Positions 24,231 through 33,379 are shown, counted from the first letter of the stretch. The stretch is DNA of 64,000 nucleotides from CALARM01 sp036746235 (GCA_036746235.1 DAIOEN010000006.1:1-64000); one strand, 5' to 3'. The notes: a model not told the origin generated them from the sequence alone. Numbers and translations: made by a program.

Positions 24231-24944
24231 ATGATCCGTTCTAAATCATTAGTAATTCTTGCAGCTATAATAATAAGTGTCTCTCTTTTGCTTATGAGCC
24301 AGGCAGAAAGCCAGACAAAACCCAAAACCCTTGATTATTACAGCATAATACCTGAAAAAAAGGCTAAAAGCCTCATAGTTCTTGAAGGTGAAGAAGTCAA
24401 TGTAATACTCCTCTATCAGAATCAAACTCTCTATGTGGGAGCAGATGATATGATGAGGGCTCTCGGCATAACCGGCTCTTATGATACGGAAAAAGGCACT
24501 TATGTAATCAACGGAAAGGAATTTTCAAAAAGGAAGGTTTATGAAGTAAAAAATCCTTCTACGAAAGAAACAACCATATTTTTACCTGTAGATGAACTTT
24601 TGAAATTTATCGGTATAAGATATACTCTGTCAAACCTGGGAGAATATCCTACCGTAAGAATTCAGACAAGCAGCTTTTCCCTTCCGACACCAACACAGGT
24701 GCCACAGCAAACAGGGATAGTTGCTGAAGGAACCCAGGCTTCAGGTACGCCCACACCTTCACCGCAGCAGGTATTTTCTCAGAAATGCAGTAAATGCCAT
24801 GCTTTAACTAAAGTCTTCGAAAGTCCGCACTCAACTGCTGACTGGTCACGTATAGTATCTCAGATGCAGGCAAAGGATTCTCAGTGGATAACAGGGGAAG
24901 AATCATCTGTTATATTGCAATATCTCTCCGGAGGGGGAAGGTGA
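24231..24944 (+). CDS. Exported monoheme cytochrome c with copper-amine-oxidase-N-like domain
   Basis: The 237-residue protein has an N-terminal signal (about 7-27). An N-terminal domain (about 45-150) with VNVILLYQNQTLYVGADDMMRALG and TTIFLPVDELLKFIG looks like the copper amine oxidase N-terminal (stalk) repeat found in cell-wall proteins. A Pro/Thr/Gln-rich linker follows. The C-terminal domain carries one heme-c motif, C186-S-K-C189-H190, then WSRIVSQMQ (a Met that may be the axial ligand) and a final ILQYLSGG helix, as in small electron-transfer cytochromes. AGGAGG lies 8 bp before the ATG. Function is presumably electron transfer at the cell surface; the partner is unknown. Confidence 0.82.
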   Translation: MIRSKSLVILAAIIISVSLLLMSQAESQTKPKTLDYYSIIPEKKAKSLIVLEGEEVNVILLYQNQTLYVGADDMMRALGITGSYDTEKGTYVINGKEFSKRKVYEVKNPSTKETTIFLPVDELLKFIGIRYTLSNLGEYPTVRIQTSSFSLPTPTQVPQQTGIVAEGTQASGTPTPSPQQVFSQKCSKCHALTKVFESPHSTADWSRIVSQMQAKDSQWITGEESSVILQYLSGGGR

Positions 24945-24945
24945 A

Positions 24946-25025
24946 ATCAGTGAACAGTGACCAGTGACCGGTTATCAGTAAGGTAAAATTTCTGGTCACT
25001 GATAACTGGTCACCGGTCACTGATT
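24946..25025. repeat. Facing CAGTGAC-type heptamer arrays between convergent genes
   Basis: Units CAGTGAA, CAGTGAC, CAGTGAC, CGGTTAT, CAGTAAG face GGTCACT, GATAACT, GGTCACC, GGTCACT. AATCAGTG and CACTGATT at the outer ends pair perfectly and the rest imperfectly. The pair fills the whole gap between the cytochrome gene and the first metalloprotease gene and could act as a two-way transcription stop. Confidence 0.8.
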
Positions 25026-25030
25026 ATTGT

Positions 25031-26818
25031 TTACCTGTAAATAAAATAGGCTTTTATATTACCGCCTCCCTGTCCTACATTCAGTCCTGTTACATTGATA
25101 GACAGGGTACCTCCGTTACCGCTGTAACATCTCATAAACCAGGGAGACCATTCATAGAGATTTCCGGAAAAACTGTCGTTACTTGCTATACTTACATTTA
25201 TACCTTCAGAGCCTGTATTTCCGAAAGCACTCCATGCATTATGAAGGGAAGTTCCTCCATAACTGGTGTTTCCTGTAAGATCTATTCCTGTAAAAGTATA
25301 GTTATTATCACTTACCTTTCCGCTCAATGCAAGGGCCAGGGCATGCATATCAAATAGATTTTCAAAGGTGCTTCTGTTGCCTGCAGCAGCATAGAGACTG
25401 TCAAGACAGATTTTTCCGTCTGCCTGATTTAATCTCTTAATACTGTCAGAGCCGAGTTTTTCATAGAGATATTCTATATTAAAAAATCCCATTTCATATG
25501 TGCCAATACCATCATTACTGTTGTCATTAAATGTTCCTGAAGTAAGACTCGAAAGTTCCGGAGCCTGTAAATAAGGTTCAAGACCGCTGGAACGAAGGGC
25601 GTTAACCTTCGCATAATTATCTGTAATGCCTCTATGAAGAAGCACATTTTCAGTATACTGGGCACATCCTTCATGGATGCAGATTTCACTGGAGAAATAA
25701 TTACCCATAGTACTATAATCTATAGGAGTTCCGTTATTACTTGCAATATATTTCATATTAAATCTTACCATATGAGTGTACTCATGACCTGCCACAGCCT
25801 GAATCTGAGCAAGGGTATTTTCAGCAGATTCAGGATTTCCCTGAGAATCTGTCGCGGCAAAGACAAGGGGATCTATATATATGGCTTCGACTTCATTACT
25901 GTATTCTCCCGACGGAAGGCTTGACTGGGGATAGGGATCGGAAAAAGGATAATAGGCATTGTTAAAATTGGCACTCAAAATAATAAATATCCTGGGATCT
26001 CCGTCTATACCGGGAGACCATTCATATCCGACCCTTTCATGAACCAGGTTGTATATCTGGCTGTCAAAATAAGAGGCAAGCTGCTGGGCGTAAGTAGTGG
26101 CATTATTAAAGTAAAGAGGCGGATCATCTGTATCCATAAAAACATAACAGTGTTCTCCCACTGCATAACACTGACATGGCCTCTCAATATATCCATAGGG
26201 ACTGGGAAAATAAATCCAGAAATTCCTTGTATCTCCGACCTGTGCACTGGCAACCATTCCATCTTTACCGAGCCTCCCTCTGGACTTTAATTCTTCGGTA
26301 CTTAAACTTCTCGGATATTTACCCTGTAGTGACAGATTATTTACCAGTTCAAGATCATGACGTAATTTATCCAGATGGTTTTTATAGTATTTTTTATATT
26401 TATCAGACATATTTGCCGACAAACCGGTTTTTTTCACAGAAGAAACCCTGGAAACAGGATTTTCCTTACCTGATGTACCATTATTGAAGGTAGCATTTAT
26501 GGCTATCGGATTCGCTGTGTCAGCCGGTTTATCGGAATGATAGGTAAGTAAAAGATAACCTTCATTTGAAGAACTGAAATTATTTACTGATAACTGTAAT
26601 GTTCCGTTTGAGATATTTGCAGGAACAGAAGTATAACCGTTGGGAACAGGAACACTGCCCCCTATGGGGGAAACAGTCGGAGTTGCAGTAGGTCCTTCTG
26701 TTGGTACAGAAGTAGGTATTACTACGGAACCGGAAGTACCGCTTCCACCTCCGCATCCGTTAAAGATAGATAGAGAGATTAAAAGAATAGACAGCAAAAT
26801 AAATGGTTTCAGCAACAA
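25031..26818 (-). CDS. Zinc metalloprotease lipoprotein, paralogue 1
   Basis: The 595-residue protein has a lipoprotein signal (lipobox IFNGC), a Thr/Pro/Ser-rich linker, a beta domain, and the conserved Cys segment CQCYAVGEHCYVF. A gluzincin-like catalytic core follows: H345-EYT-H349 followed about 50 residues on by IHEGCAQYTEN, whose Glu can be the third zinc ligand. The layout recalls M30 (hyicolysin)-like peptidases, but that assignment is by motif only. It is the third gene of a tandem array of three and the most diverged copy. It starts at TTG with AGGAGG 4 bp upstream. It is expected to work outside the inner membrane. Confidence 0.82.
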   Translation of the reverse strand: MLLKPFILLSILLISLSIFNGCGGGSGTSGSVVIPTSVPTEGPTATPTVSPIGGSVPVPNGYTSVPANISNGTLQLSVNNFSSSNEGYLLLTYHSDKPADTANPIAINATFNNGTSGKENPVSRVSSVKKTGLSANMSDKYKKYYKNHLDKLRHDLELVNNLSLQGKYPRSLSTEELKSRGRLGKDGMVASAQVGDTRNFWIYFPSPYGYIERPCQCYAVGEHCYVFMDTDDPPLYFNNATTYAQQLASYFDSQIYNLVHERVGYEWSPGIDGDPRIFIILSANFNNAYYPFSDPYPQSSLPSGEYSNEVEAIYIDPLVFAATDSQGNPESAENTLAQIQAVAGHEYTHMVRFNMKYIASNNGTPIDYSTMGNYFSSEICIHEGCAQYTENVLLHRGITDNYAKVNALRSSGLEPYLQAPELSSLTSGTFNDNSNDGIGTYEMGFFNIEYLYEKLGSDSIKRLNQADGKICLDSLYAAAGNRSTFENLFDMHALALALSGKVSDNNYTFTGIDLTGNTSYGGTSLHNAWSAFGNTGSEGINVSIASNDSFSGNLYEWSPWFMRCYSGNGGTLSINVTGLNVGQGGGNIKAYFIYR

Positions 26819-26851
26819 AACTCCTCCTTAAATTTTTTTTATTACAAACAG

Positions 26852-28744
26852 TTATTTATAAATAAAATATGCTTTAATATCACCTCCGCCTGTACCGGTC
26901 TTAAGGCCAGTTATATCAATATTAAGACTTCCACTCATATTAAAAAATTTATAATACACAGGAGACCATTCATATAGCTTTGAAGAGCCTTTGCCGTTAT
27001 TTAAATTACTGACATCAATACCTCTGTCATAATCGCCTGAATTGGTAAAAGCACTCCATGCATTATGTAACATTGTACCTCCGTAATTCGTCTCTCCTGA
27101 AAGATCGACACCATTCAAAGTATAATTACTATCGGTCACTTTACCACTGACCAATAAAGATATGGCCTGTTTATCAAAGACTGTTTCAAAGTCTGCCCTG
27201 GTACCTGCGGCAGCATAGAAACTATCTATGCCTAAATTACCGTCTGCCTTATTTAATTTCGAAATAGCATCGTAACCATACTTTTCATATAAATATTGAA
27301 CTATAAAGAAGCCCATTTCATATATGCCAAGTCCACCTGTACCATTATTATAATTAAACTCGCCGGAAGTTAAGGTACATATTTCAGGCATTTCAAGATA
27401 TAATTCAAGACCACTGGCACGCATGGAGGCAATAGATGAATAGTTATCGGTAATACCTCTGTGGAGCAAAACATTTTCTACAAACTGGGCTATTCCTTCA
27501 TGAACAGGTATCTCTGTGCTGTAATAAGCAGTCATAGTATTATAAACGGGACTCTGATTGGTGCCTACAAATTTCATATTAAAACGAACCATATGGGTAA
27601 ATTCATGAGCTACAACAGATTCAATCACTTCAATTTTACTATCAGCCTTTTCCGAAGCAGAAGAAAACAAGAGAGGATCTAGATAAACAGCTTCAACTTC
27701 ATTACTGTATTCACCTGAAGAAATAGCACTCTGTTTAAATTCATCCGAAAAAGAAAAATAAGCATTATTCATGCCAGGTGCAAGAACAATATAAATTCTG
27801 GAATCTCCGTCTATACCGGGAGACCATTCGGAGCCTATATAGTTATGGACAAGAGGATAAATTGTATTATCAAAATAATTGGCCAGTTTTGTTGCATAAG
27901 ATGTAAGATCCTGATATTTATCAGAACTTTCCGTATCACTATAAACATAGCAATGAGTTCCTACAGCATAGCATTTACAACTTTTTTTCTGAACAGTAGA
28001 ACTGTAAGAAATATAAAAACTTTTAGTATCTCCTACGGAAGAACTGATAAGATTTCCTGCTCTATCAGCTTTTCCTCCTGCCATTAACTCGGCAGACGTC
28101 AATGAAATGGGATACCTGTTCTGCTCTGTCATATGTTTAAGAAAATCAAAGTCTTTCCTTAATTTTTCAAGATGGTTTGTATAATATTCTCCGGAAGAAT
28201 TACTGGCCCTCCTTAAATTACTGCAATTTTTATTTACAGATTTTGTAAAATCAGTATTTAAACCGGTACTTCTGTTACTCGGATTGTCAAAAGTACAGCT
28301 TATAGAAAGAGGGTTGGCCGTATCTGATGGTGTCTGAGAATGATATATTAATAAAAGACAGGCTTCACTGTAAGAACTGATATTACTCCATGATATATGA
28401 AGATTTCCGCCGGAAATATCCGGAGTAAGCATATTATAACCATCAGGAACAGGAATAGAACCGGAAGAAGTCTGTGTCGTGGTAGAACCAGGAGAAATGA
28501 TAACAGGAACTGCAGGTAAGGGAGTAACTGTTGCAGTGGGAACTGCTGTAGACTCTATGGAAGGAGTTGCAGTTGCAACAGGTACTGAAGTTTGTTCTGA
28601 AGAACCGGCAGGAGTAGATGTAGCAGCAGGAGTAGACACAGTAGATAGTAATCCTGCAGTGGTACTGCTATCTCCACCACATCCTGTAAGTTGTAAAGAG
28701 CATAACAATAAAACTATTACTATAGCTTTTAATTGCATCTTCAC
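26852..28744 (-). CDS. Zinc metalloprotease lipoprotein, paralogue 2
   Basis: The 630-residue protein has the same plan as its neighbours: signal peptide with lipobox QLTGC, a long linker rich in Thr, Pro and Ser, CKCYAVGTHCYVY, the zinc motif H380-EFT-H384, and PVHEGIAQFVEN as the likely third-ligand region. The ending GGGDIKAYFIYK is nearly identical to that of paralogue 3, so these two diverged most recently. It starts at GTG (AGGAGG 8 bp upstream); an ATG two codons later is possible. Only 33 bp separate it from paralogue 1, so the two are probably co-transcribed. The HEFTH form is intact and should be active. Confidence 0.85.
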   Translation of the reverse strand: MKMQLKAIVIVLLLCSLQLTGCGGDSSTTAGLLSTVSTPAATSTPAGSSEQTSVPVATATPSIESTAVPTATVTPLPAVPVIISPGSTTTQTSSGSIPVPDGYNMLTPDISGGNLHISWSNISSYSEACLLLIYHSQTPSDTANPLSISCTFDNPSNRSTGLNTDFTKSVNKNCSNLRRASNSSGEYYTNHLEKLRKDFDFLKHMTEQNRYPISLTSAELMAGGKADRAGNLISSSVGDTKSFYISYSSTVQKKSCKCYAVGTHCYVYSDTESSDKYQDLTSYATKLANYFDNTIYPLVHNYIGSEWSPGIDGDSRIYIVLAPGMNNAYFSFSDEFKQSAISSGEYSNEVEAVYLDPLLFSSASEKADSKIEVIESVVAHEFTHMVRFNMKFVGTNQSPVYNTMTAYYSTEIPVHEGIAQFVENVLLHRGITDNYSSIASMRASGLELYLEMPEICTLTSGEFNYNNGTGGLGIYEMGFFIVQYLYEKYGYDAISKLNKADGNLGIDSFYAAAGTRADFETVFDKQAISLLVSGKVTDSNYTLNGVDLSGETNYGGTMLHNAWSAFTNSGDYDRGIDVSNLNNGKGSSKLYEWSPVYYKFFNMSGSLNIDITGLKTGTGGGDIKAYFIYK

Positions 28745-28877
28745 CGGAAATTCCTCCTTACATAATTTATTATCGACAGATAAACATTAAAAATTATAGT
28801 CAAAAAAACTTACACATATGTTACAAAATACCTTCTTACTTCTATTCCCTCCTTTATAGAGAATTTTTTAAAGTTTT

Positions 28878-29093
28878 CTAATTACCGCACCAGGTAAATT
28901 AGTAACCATTTTATCAGCTTCTGCCTGACAGGCTCTTACGAAGAAAAATAATTTGCCTTATTTAATTTGTTTTACAGACAATAAATTAACCCTTATTTAA
29001 TTTTTAATTCTATATAAAAAACTAATTTTTCTTCTCCAGAGCCTGCCAGGCAGAAGCTTTTTACAGATACCCTTTTACCTGTTTCGGTACTAA
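28878..29093 (+). mobile_element. 215-bp MITE-like or structured element, copy 1
   Basis: It begins at CTAATTACCG and ends at CGGTACTA. Inside, AGCTTCTGCCTGACAGGCTC near 28916-28935 faces GAGCCTGCCAGGCAGAAGCT near 29039-29058, giving a long stem around an A+T-rich core. A short hairpin lies at each end. A reverse-complement copy of the same length (44123-44337) is about 90 percent identical by eye, including the core. It carries no reading frame, and both ends abut TA, as expected of a MITE-like element. Confidence 0.8.
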
Positions 29094-29228
29094 AATTTGT
29101 TGTAACATATAAAGAAAAAATTATTTTTCTCTTTTCTGAAAATTTATTTATATTTTACACTAAATTTATTGGAGAAATTTTATTATGTGTAAAAAATTGT
29201 AATATTTTGTAAAGAATTGTGGTAAAAA

Positions 29229-29256
29229 AGAAAGAAAAAACCTGATAGTTCAGGTT
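29229..29256 (-). terminator. Rho-independent terminator of metalloprotease paralogue 3
   Basis: Minus strand: AACCTGA-ACTA-TCAGGTT followed by TTTTTCTTTC. It lies 45 bp beyond the stop of paralogue 3, so paralogues 3 and 2 are probably transcribed separately. Confidence 0.75.
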
Positions 29257-29301
29257 CAATCTAAATTTATGAAATATACTATAACTATAATTACAACCGG
29301 C

Positions 29302-31287
29302 TTATTTATAAATAAAATATGCTTTAATATCGCCTCCGCCGGTACCGGGAGAAAGTCCTTTTATAGTAACATCAAGACTTCCATTCAGATTATAAAACTT
29401 TATAAACATCGGAGACCATTCATATAAATTTGTAGTAACACTATCAGAGGCTAAAGATGTAATATCAATACCTTTACTGTAATCACCGGTATTGGAAAAG
29501 GCGCTCCATACATTATGCAGTCTTATAGAACCGTAAGCTGTAGCACCGGAAAGATCGACTCCCTGAAAGCTATAATTTCCGTCACTTATTCTGCCGCTTA
29601 AAAGAAGGCTCAAAGATTGCTTATCGAACATATTTTCAAATTCCGTCCTCCCTCCTACCGCTTCATAGAGACTGTCAAGACCCACTTTACCGTCGGCCCT
29701 ATTTAATTTTGTCACACCATCATATCCCTTTTTCTCGTAAAGATATTGTAATATAAAGAATCCCATTTCATAAATACCTGCCCCGCCTGTTGTATTATAA
29801 TTAAACTGGGCGGAAGTTAAAGAACAGAACTCCGCAATATCAAGATAATATTCAATCCCCGATGCACGCATAGCAGCAATAGATGTGTAATTATCACTTA
29901 TACCTCTTCTGAGCAATATATTTTCAGTAAACTGTGATGTTCCTTCATGGAGGGAAAGTTCGGTACTGAAATAAGATGCCATAGTATTAAAATCAACAGG
30001 TTTTGTTCCTGAGCCGACGAATTTCATATTAAAACGAACCATATGGGCAAATTCATGGCCTGTAACAGATTGGATCAAAGCAATTTTACTGTCCGCCTTT
30101 TCATAAGAAGAAGAGAACAACATGGGATCGATATAAAGAACTTCAGCTTCATTGCTTATTTCGCCGGAAGGAAGGTCACTCTGTTTATATTCATCGGTAA
30201 AAGAAAAATAGGCATTGTCAAGACCGGGTACCATAACTATATAAACATGGCTGTCTCCGTCTATGCCGGGAGACCATTCAGTGCCAATATATTGATGGAC
30301 AAGAGGATAAATTGTACCGTCAAAATAAGCGGCAAGGGCTGAAGCATAGGAAGAAGGATTGCTGAAATAGGTTGATATATTTTCTCTATCTATATAAACA
30401 TAACAGTGTTCACCAACTGCATAACATTCACAGTTTTTTTTCTGATTGCTATAGGAAGAATAATAAACAGTAAAATCCTTAGTATCACCAATGGCAGAAC
30501 TGACAAATCTGCCATTTCTGTCAATTTTACCTTTCCCTATCAATTCGGAAGATGTAAGTTCTCTGGGATATTTTTTTTGATAAAGCATATTTTTTAAAAA
30601 TTCGAAATCTCTTTTAAGTTTATTCAGATGATTTATATAATAACCCTGATAAGGGTTGGAGGAAGCACGTAAATTTATATTATTTCTATTCATATATCTT
30701 ACAGATGTACCTCTGGAAGATCCGTTGGGATTATCAAAGGTACAATTTATAGGAAGAGGATTTGCCGTATCTGATGGTGACAGGGAATGAGATATTAATA
30801 TCAGACAGGCTTCCTGAGCGTTACTGATATTATTCCACGATATGTTAAGATCTCCCCCGGAAATAGTAAGAGGTAAAGACTGATATCCTGCCGGAACCGG
30901 TATGGTAGATGACGAAGGTGCCGTTGTGGGAGCAACAACAGGAGTGGCCGGTACAGCAGTCGGCAATGTAGGATTTGAAGGATTTGAAGGATTTGAAGGA
31001 ACGGACTTTGTAGGTTCTACCGGAGCAGAAGTTGTTCCTGACGTAGGGGCAGAAGTAGGGGTAGGAGTAAATCCTTCTATTTGAGTCGGACTTACAGAAG
31101 GGACAGGAGAAGTATTTGTCTGAGGAGTAGAAGTCGGAATTACAGTCATATCAGATGTGGGACTCGCTGTTTCAACAGGAGAAACAACAGGTATCACTCC
31201 AGATGTAGTTCCTCCACCACCTCCACAGCCGCTAATTAGAAGAATAAAGAGAAAAATAATAATTATACTTCCATAACCTATCTTCAC
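29302..31287 (-). CDS. Zinc metalloprotease lipoprotein, paralogue 3
   Basis: The 661-residue protein is the longest of the three paralogues. It has a lipoprotein signal (LLISGC), then a linker of about 120 residues rich in Pro, Thr and Ser with a tandem SNP tripeptide run, then CECYAVGEHCYVY, the zinc motif H411-EFA-H415, and LHEGTSQFTEN. Glu and both His are present, so activity is plausible. The extra length compared with paralogues 1 and 2 is almost all in the linker. It starts at GTG with AGGAGG 8 bp upstream, in the same leader sequence as paralogue 2 (GAGGAGGAATTT). It has its own terminator. Confidence 0.85.
   Translation of the reverse strand: MKIGYGSIIIIFLFILLISGCGGGGGTTSGVIPVVSPVETASPTSDMTVIPTSTPQTNTSPVPSVSPTQIEGFTPTPTSAPTSGTTSAPVEPTKSVPSNPSNPSNPTLPTAVPATPVVAPTTAPSSSTIPVPAGYQSLPLTISGGDLNISWNNISNAQEACLILISHSLSPSDTANPLPINCTFDNPNGSSRGTSVRYMNRNNINLRASSNPYQGYYINHLNKLKRDFEFLKNMLYQKKYPRELTSSELIGKGKIDRNGRFVSSAIGDTKDFTVYYSSYSNQKKNCECYAVGEHCYVYIDRENISTYFSNPSSYASALAAYFDGTIYPLVHQYIGTEWSPGIDGDSHVYIVMVPGLDNAYFSFTDEYKQSDLPSGEISNEAEVLYIDPMLFSSSYEKADSKIALIQSVTGHEFAHMVRFNMKFVGSGTKPVDFNTMASYFSTELSLHEGTSQFTENILLRRGISDNYTSIAAMRASGIEYYLDIAEFCSLTSAQFNYNTTGGAGIYEMGFFILQYLYEKKGYDGVTKLNRADGKVGLDSLYEAVGGRTEFENMFDKQSLSLLLSGRISDGNYSFQGVDLSGATAYGSIRLHNVWSAFSNTGDYSKGIDITSLASDSVTTNLYEWSPMFIKFYNLNGSLDVTIKGLSPGTGGGDIKAYFIYK
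30971..30997 (-). repeat. Three 9-bp tandem repeats in the linker of metalloprotease 3
   Basis: GGATTTGAA occurs three times in a row without change, encoding Ser-Asn-Pro repeats. An in-frame 9-bp unit can change linker length by slippage without disrupting the protein. Confidence 0.85.
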
Positions 31288-31345
31288 ATAAATTCCTCCT
31301 CAAGTCTTAAGGGTTGTAAAAAAATAACCATACATATTTACAATG

Positions 31346-31363
31346 GTAACGCGTAACGCGAGG
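31346..31363. repeat. Short heptamer array GGTAACGCGTAACGCG
   Basis: Two full GTAACGC units and a partial third lie about 60 bp upstream of metalloprotease 3. No facing array and no TTAAATCG flanks are present. Confidence 0.7.
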
Positions 31364-31464
31364 ACAATAAACATAATTAGCCAGAGTTAGCATAAAAGAT
31401 ATCCTGTATTTAATATCGACAGGTAAGAAGAAAAAATTATATTATAAATATAAAAATTTAATTG

Positions 31465-31514
31465 GAGTGAAAAGTGAAAAGAATAAGACATTGCTCACTA
31501 TTCACTTTTTACTC
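31465..31514. repeat. Facing GTGAAAA / CACTTTT arrays
   Basis: AGTGAAAAGTGAAAAG (31466-31481) faces TTCACTTTTTACTC (31501-31514), with CTCACTA between. It lies just upstream of the flippase promoter. Confidence 0.75.
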
Positions 31515-31523
31515 TTTCATAAT

Positions 31524-31552
31524 TTGACTTTTACCATGTTTGAGATTATAAT
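31524..31552 (+). promoter_or_regulatory. Near-consensus sigma-70 promoter of the flippase gene
   Basis: TTGACT (31524-31529), a 17-bp spacer, TATAAT (31547-31552). Transcription would start near 31559 and give a leader of about 147 nt that contains the array hairpin at 31621-31687. Confidence 0.7.
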
Positions 31553-31620
31553 TTCACAATTATCTCTATAAAAGTGAACTTTTTCCGAATATACTCGTAT
31601 ATATATTTATTAGAATTTAA

Positions 31621-31687
31621 GTGAATCGTGAGTAGTGAGTCGTGAGTAGTAAAAACAATCTTCCACTCACGATTCACGACTCACGAT
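31621..31687. repeat. Facing heptamer arrays in the flippase leader
   Basis: GTGAATC, GTGAGTA, GTGAGTC, GTGAGTA face ACTCACG, ATTCACG, ACTCACG across AAAAACAATCTTCC. The units are in a different order in the two arms, yet the heptamer phase still lets about 22 bp pair with few mismatches. The last arm ends 8 bp before the GGAGG of the flippase gene. Confidence 0.85.
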
Positions 31688-31705
31688 AATTACTGGAGGC
31701 AAAGA

Positions 31706-33379
31706 ATGGATATACTTATATTAGTAAAAAAAATGTCATTACTCCTGATTGATGACTGGAAACTCCTGTTTATATTCATCGTATCGTCAATGGTGACACT
31801 CCTGACTTCTGCTACGGTTGCTTCGAGACCTGCTGCAGTAAAAACAGGTCAGGTCGCAATGTCCATAACCATATATCAAATATTTTTTATGATAACCAGA
31901 TTTGCCAATATGTTTTATCTCCCCATACTTGCAAGTTATGTAGACAGGGCTACAAAAACAGGTAATATGGAAACACTTCTTATACAGATAAGAATAATAC
32001 TCATAGGAAGTTCCCTGGGAGCAATTATGGCATGGCTTTTATTTCCGACAATAGTAAAAATATTTATAAAAGGTGTATCTGCCCTGGAACAACAGGGTTC
32101 TATGATAAAAGTTCTTACAGGATTACTGGATATAAAAAAATGGAAAAACTTTCATACAATTCTTGCCCGTCCGTCAAATTTCGGAGTATCACTGTTAAAT
32201 CTGGAAGGTGTACCTGTAAATTTTCTTATATTTAACATATTTGCTACTGCTATCTGGACTGCAGGAGTATTATGTGCCATGTATGCCAGTGCTCTGAATA
32301 GCGACTATGCAAGGACCGCCATATTACTGTCAGGTCTTGTAAATGCTCTCGCTGCCATTATGTTCAGCGTCATAGTAGATCCGAAAGCAGCACTCATAAC
32401 AGACGAAGTTATAGCAAAAAAAAGACCGGAAAAACATGTTTATATAACTGCTGTGTTTCTTATAGCAGGTAATGCTATCGGGGCGATAATTTCGCAGTTT
32501 TTCTTATTACCGGGTGTAAAGGTAATATCATGGGCTACAGCCCATCTTAATAAGGGAGAAACGTCAGAAGGAAGCCTCATAACAGTAGTTCTGATAGCAA
32601 TAGTGGTAAGCACTCTTGCTTCTACGACAGTAATATCGAGAATATCGGCAGTTATGACAAAAAGAGTGGCTACTGCCATATCAATATATAATTTTTTCTT
32701 TCTTATTACAAGACTGGCCCAGCAGGTTTATGCCCCAATAGTAGGTTCAATAGTAGATACCAGCATAAAAAACAGTGAATTTTCACTCCTCGAAAACAGA
32801 TTAAGACTTATAATTCTGGGGTCTACCATAGGAATATTCATTGGTTTTCTCCTTATGCCTGCTTTTATAAATATATACTGTAAAGCCATAAAAGGTATGG
32901 AAAAATACGGTTCTCTTCCGAAACTGTTTCTGAATTTACTCATAAAACCATCACACTGGCTCAGTGTTGTAAGGACTGCAGCAAAGCCGTCTCTGCTGGG
33001 AGTAAAACTTTCTCATATAAAAGATATACCGAAACCTTTCCTTATTTTTAATGTTCTGGTTATTTCCATACATACAGTGGGAGTTATGGCCGCCACCTAT
33101 GCGAGTGCCCTTATGCCTGAATTTGCAAGGACTGCCACGTTGCTTTCCAGTATAGTAAACGGAGTGGCAACAATACTGATAGGTATTGTTGTAGACCCGA
33201 CATGTGCTCTTATTACGGATCAGGCAGTGGCTGGGAAAAGACCTTTAGGTCATGTAAAAACAATGGCTCTCTTTTTAATTGCAGGTATGTTCCTGGGAAC
33301 CCTTTTATCACAGGTTATATTTATACCATGTGTATATATCATTAAAATAGCTTCACAGATACTTACGAAAGTATTTTAA
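31706..33379 (+). CDS. Amj-like lipid II flippase, internally duplicated
   Basis: This 557-residue polytopic membrane protein is made of two homologous halves (about 18-275 and 285-548). Both carry the same landmarks: ASRPAAVKTGQVAMSITIY versus ISRISAVMTKRVATAISIY, MITRFANMFYLPILASYVD versus LITRLAQQVYAPIVGSIVD, and YASALNSDYARTAILLSG versus YASALMPEFARTATLLSS with VDP.ALITD following. These features match the Amj/YdaH (DUF2837) family, an alternative to MurJ for moving lipid II, whose usual members are single units of about 270 residues. The assignment rests on motif memory. GGAGG lies 7 bp before the ATG; there are no co-directional neighbours. Confidence 0.75.
   Translation: MDILILVKKMSLLLIDDWKLLFIFIVSSMVTLLTSATVASRPAAVKTGQVAMSITIYQIFFMITRFANMFYLPILASYVDRATKTGNMETLLIQIRIILIGSSLGAIMAWLLFPTIVKIFIKGVSALEQQGSMIKVLTGLLDIKKWKNFHTILARPSNFGVSLLNLEGVPVNFLIFNIFATAIWTAGVLCAMYASALNSDYARTAILLSGLVNALAAIMFSVIVDPKAALITDEVIAKKRPEKHVYITAVFLIAGNAIGAIISQFFLLPGVKVISWATAHLNKGETSEGSLITVVLIAIVVSTLASTTVISRISAVMTKRVATAISIYNFFFLITRLAQQVYAPIVGSIVDTSIKNSEFSLLENRLRLIILGSTIGIFIGFLLMPAFINIYCKAIKGMEKYGSLPKLFLNLLIKPSHWLSVVRTAAKPSLLGVKLSHIKDIPKPFLIFNVLVISIHTVGVMAATYASALMPEFARTATLLSSIVNGVATILIGIVVDPTCALITDQAVAGKRPLGHVKTMALFLIAGMFLGTLLSQVIFIPCVYIIKIASQILTKVF

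Larger units (their letters stand above)
28745..29301. other. 557-bp gap between metalloprotease paralogues 2 and 3
   Basis: It contains the 215-bp dispersed element (28878-29093), an A+T-rich stretch (29094-29225) and a terminator for paralogue 3 (29229-29256). No gene is seen. A perfect TATAAT on the minus strand near 28795 is a possible -10 for paralogue 2, but has no good -35. Confidence 0.6.
31288..31705. other. 418-bp divergent region upstream of the flippase gene
   Basis: It holds the short array 31346-31363, two facing array pairs (31465-31514 and 31621-31687) and the flippase promoter (31524-31552). I see nothing definite in 31364-31460. Confidence 0.6.
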
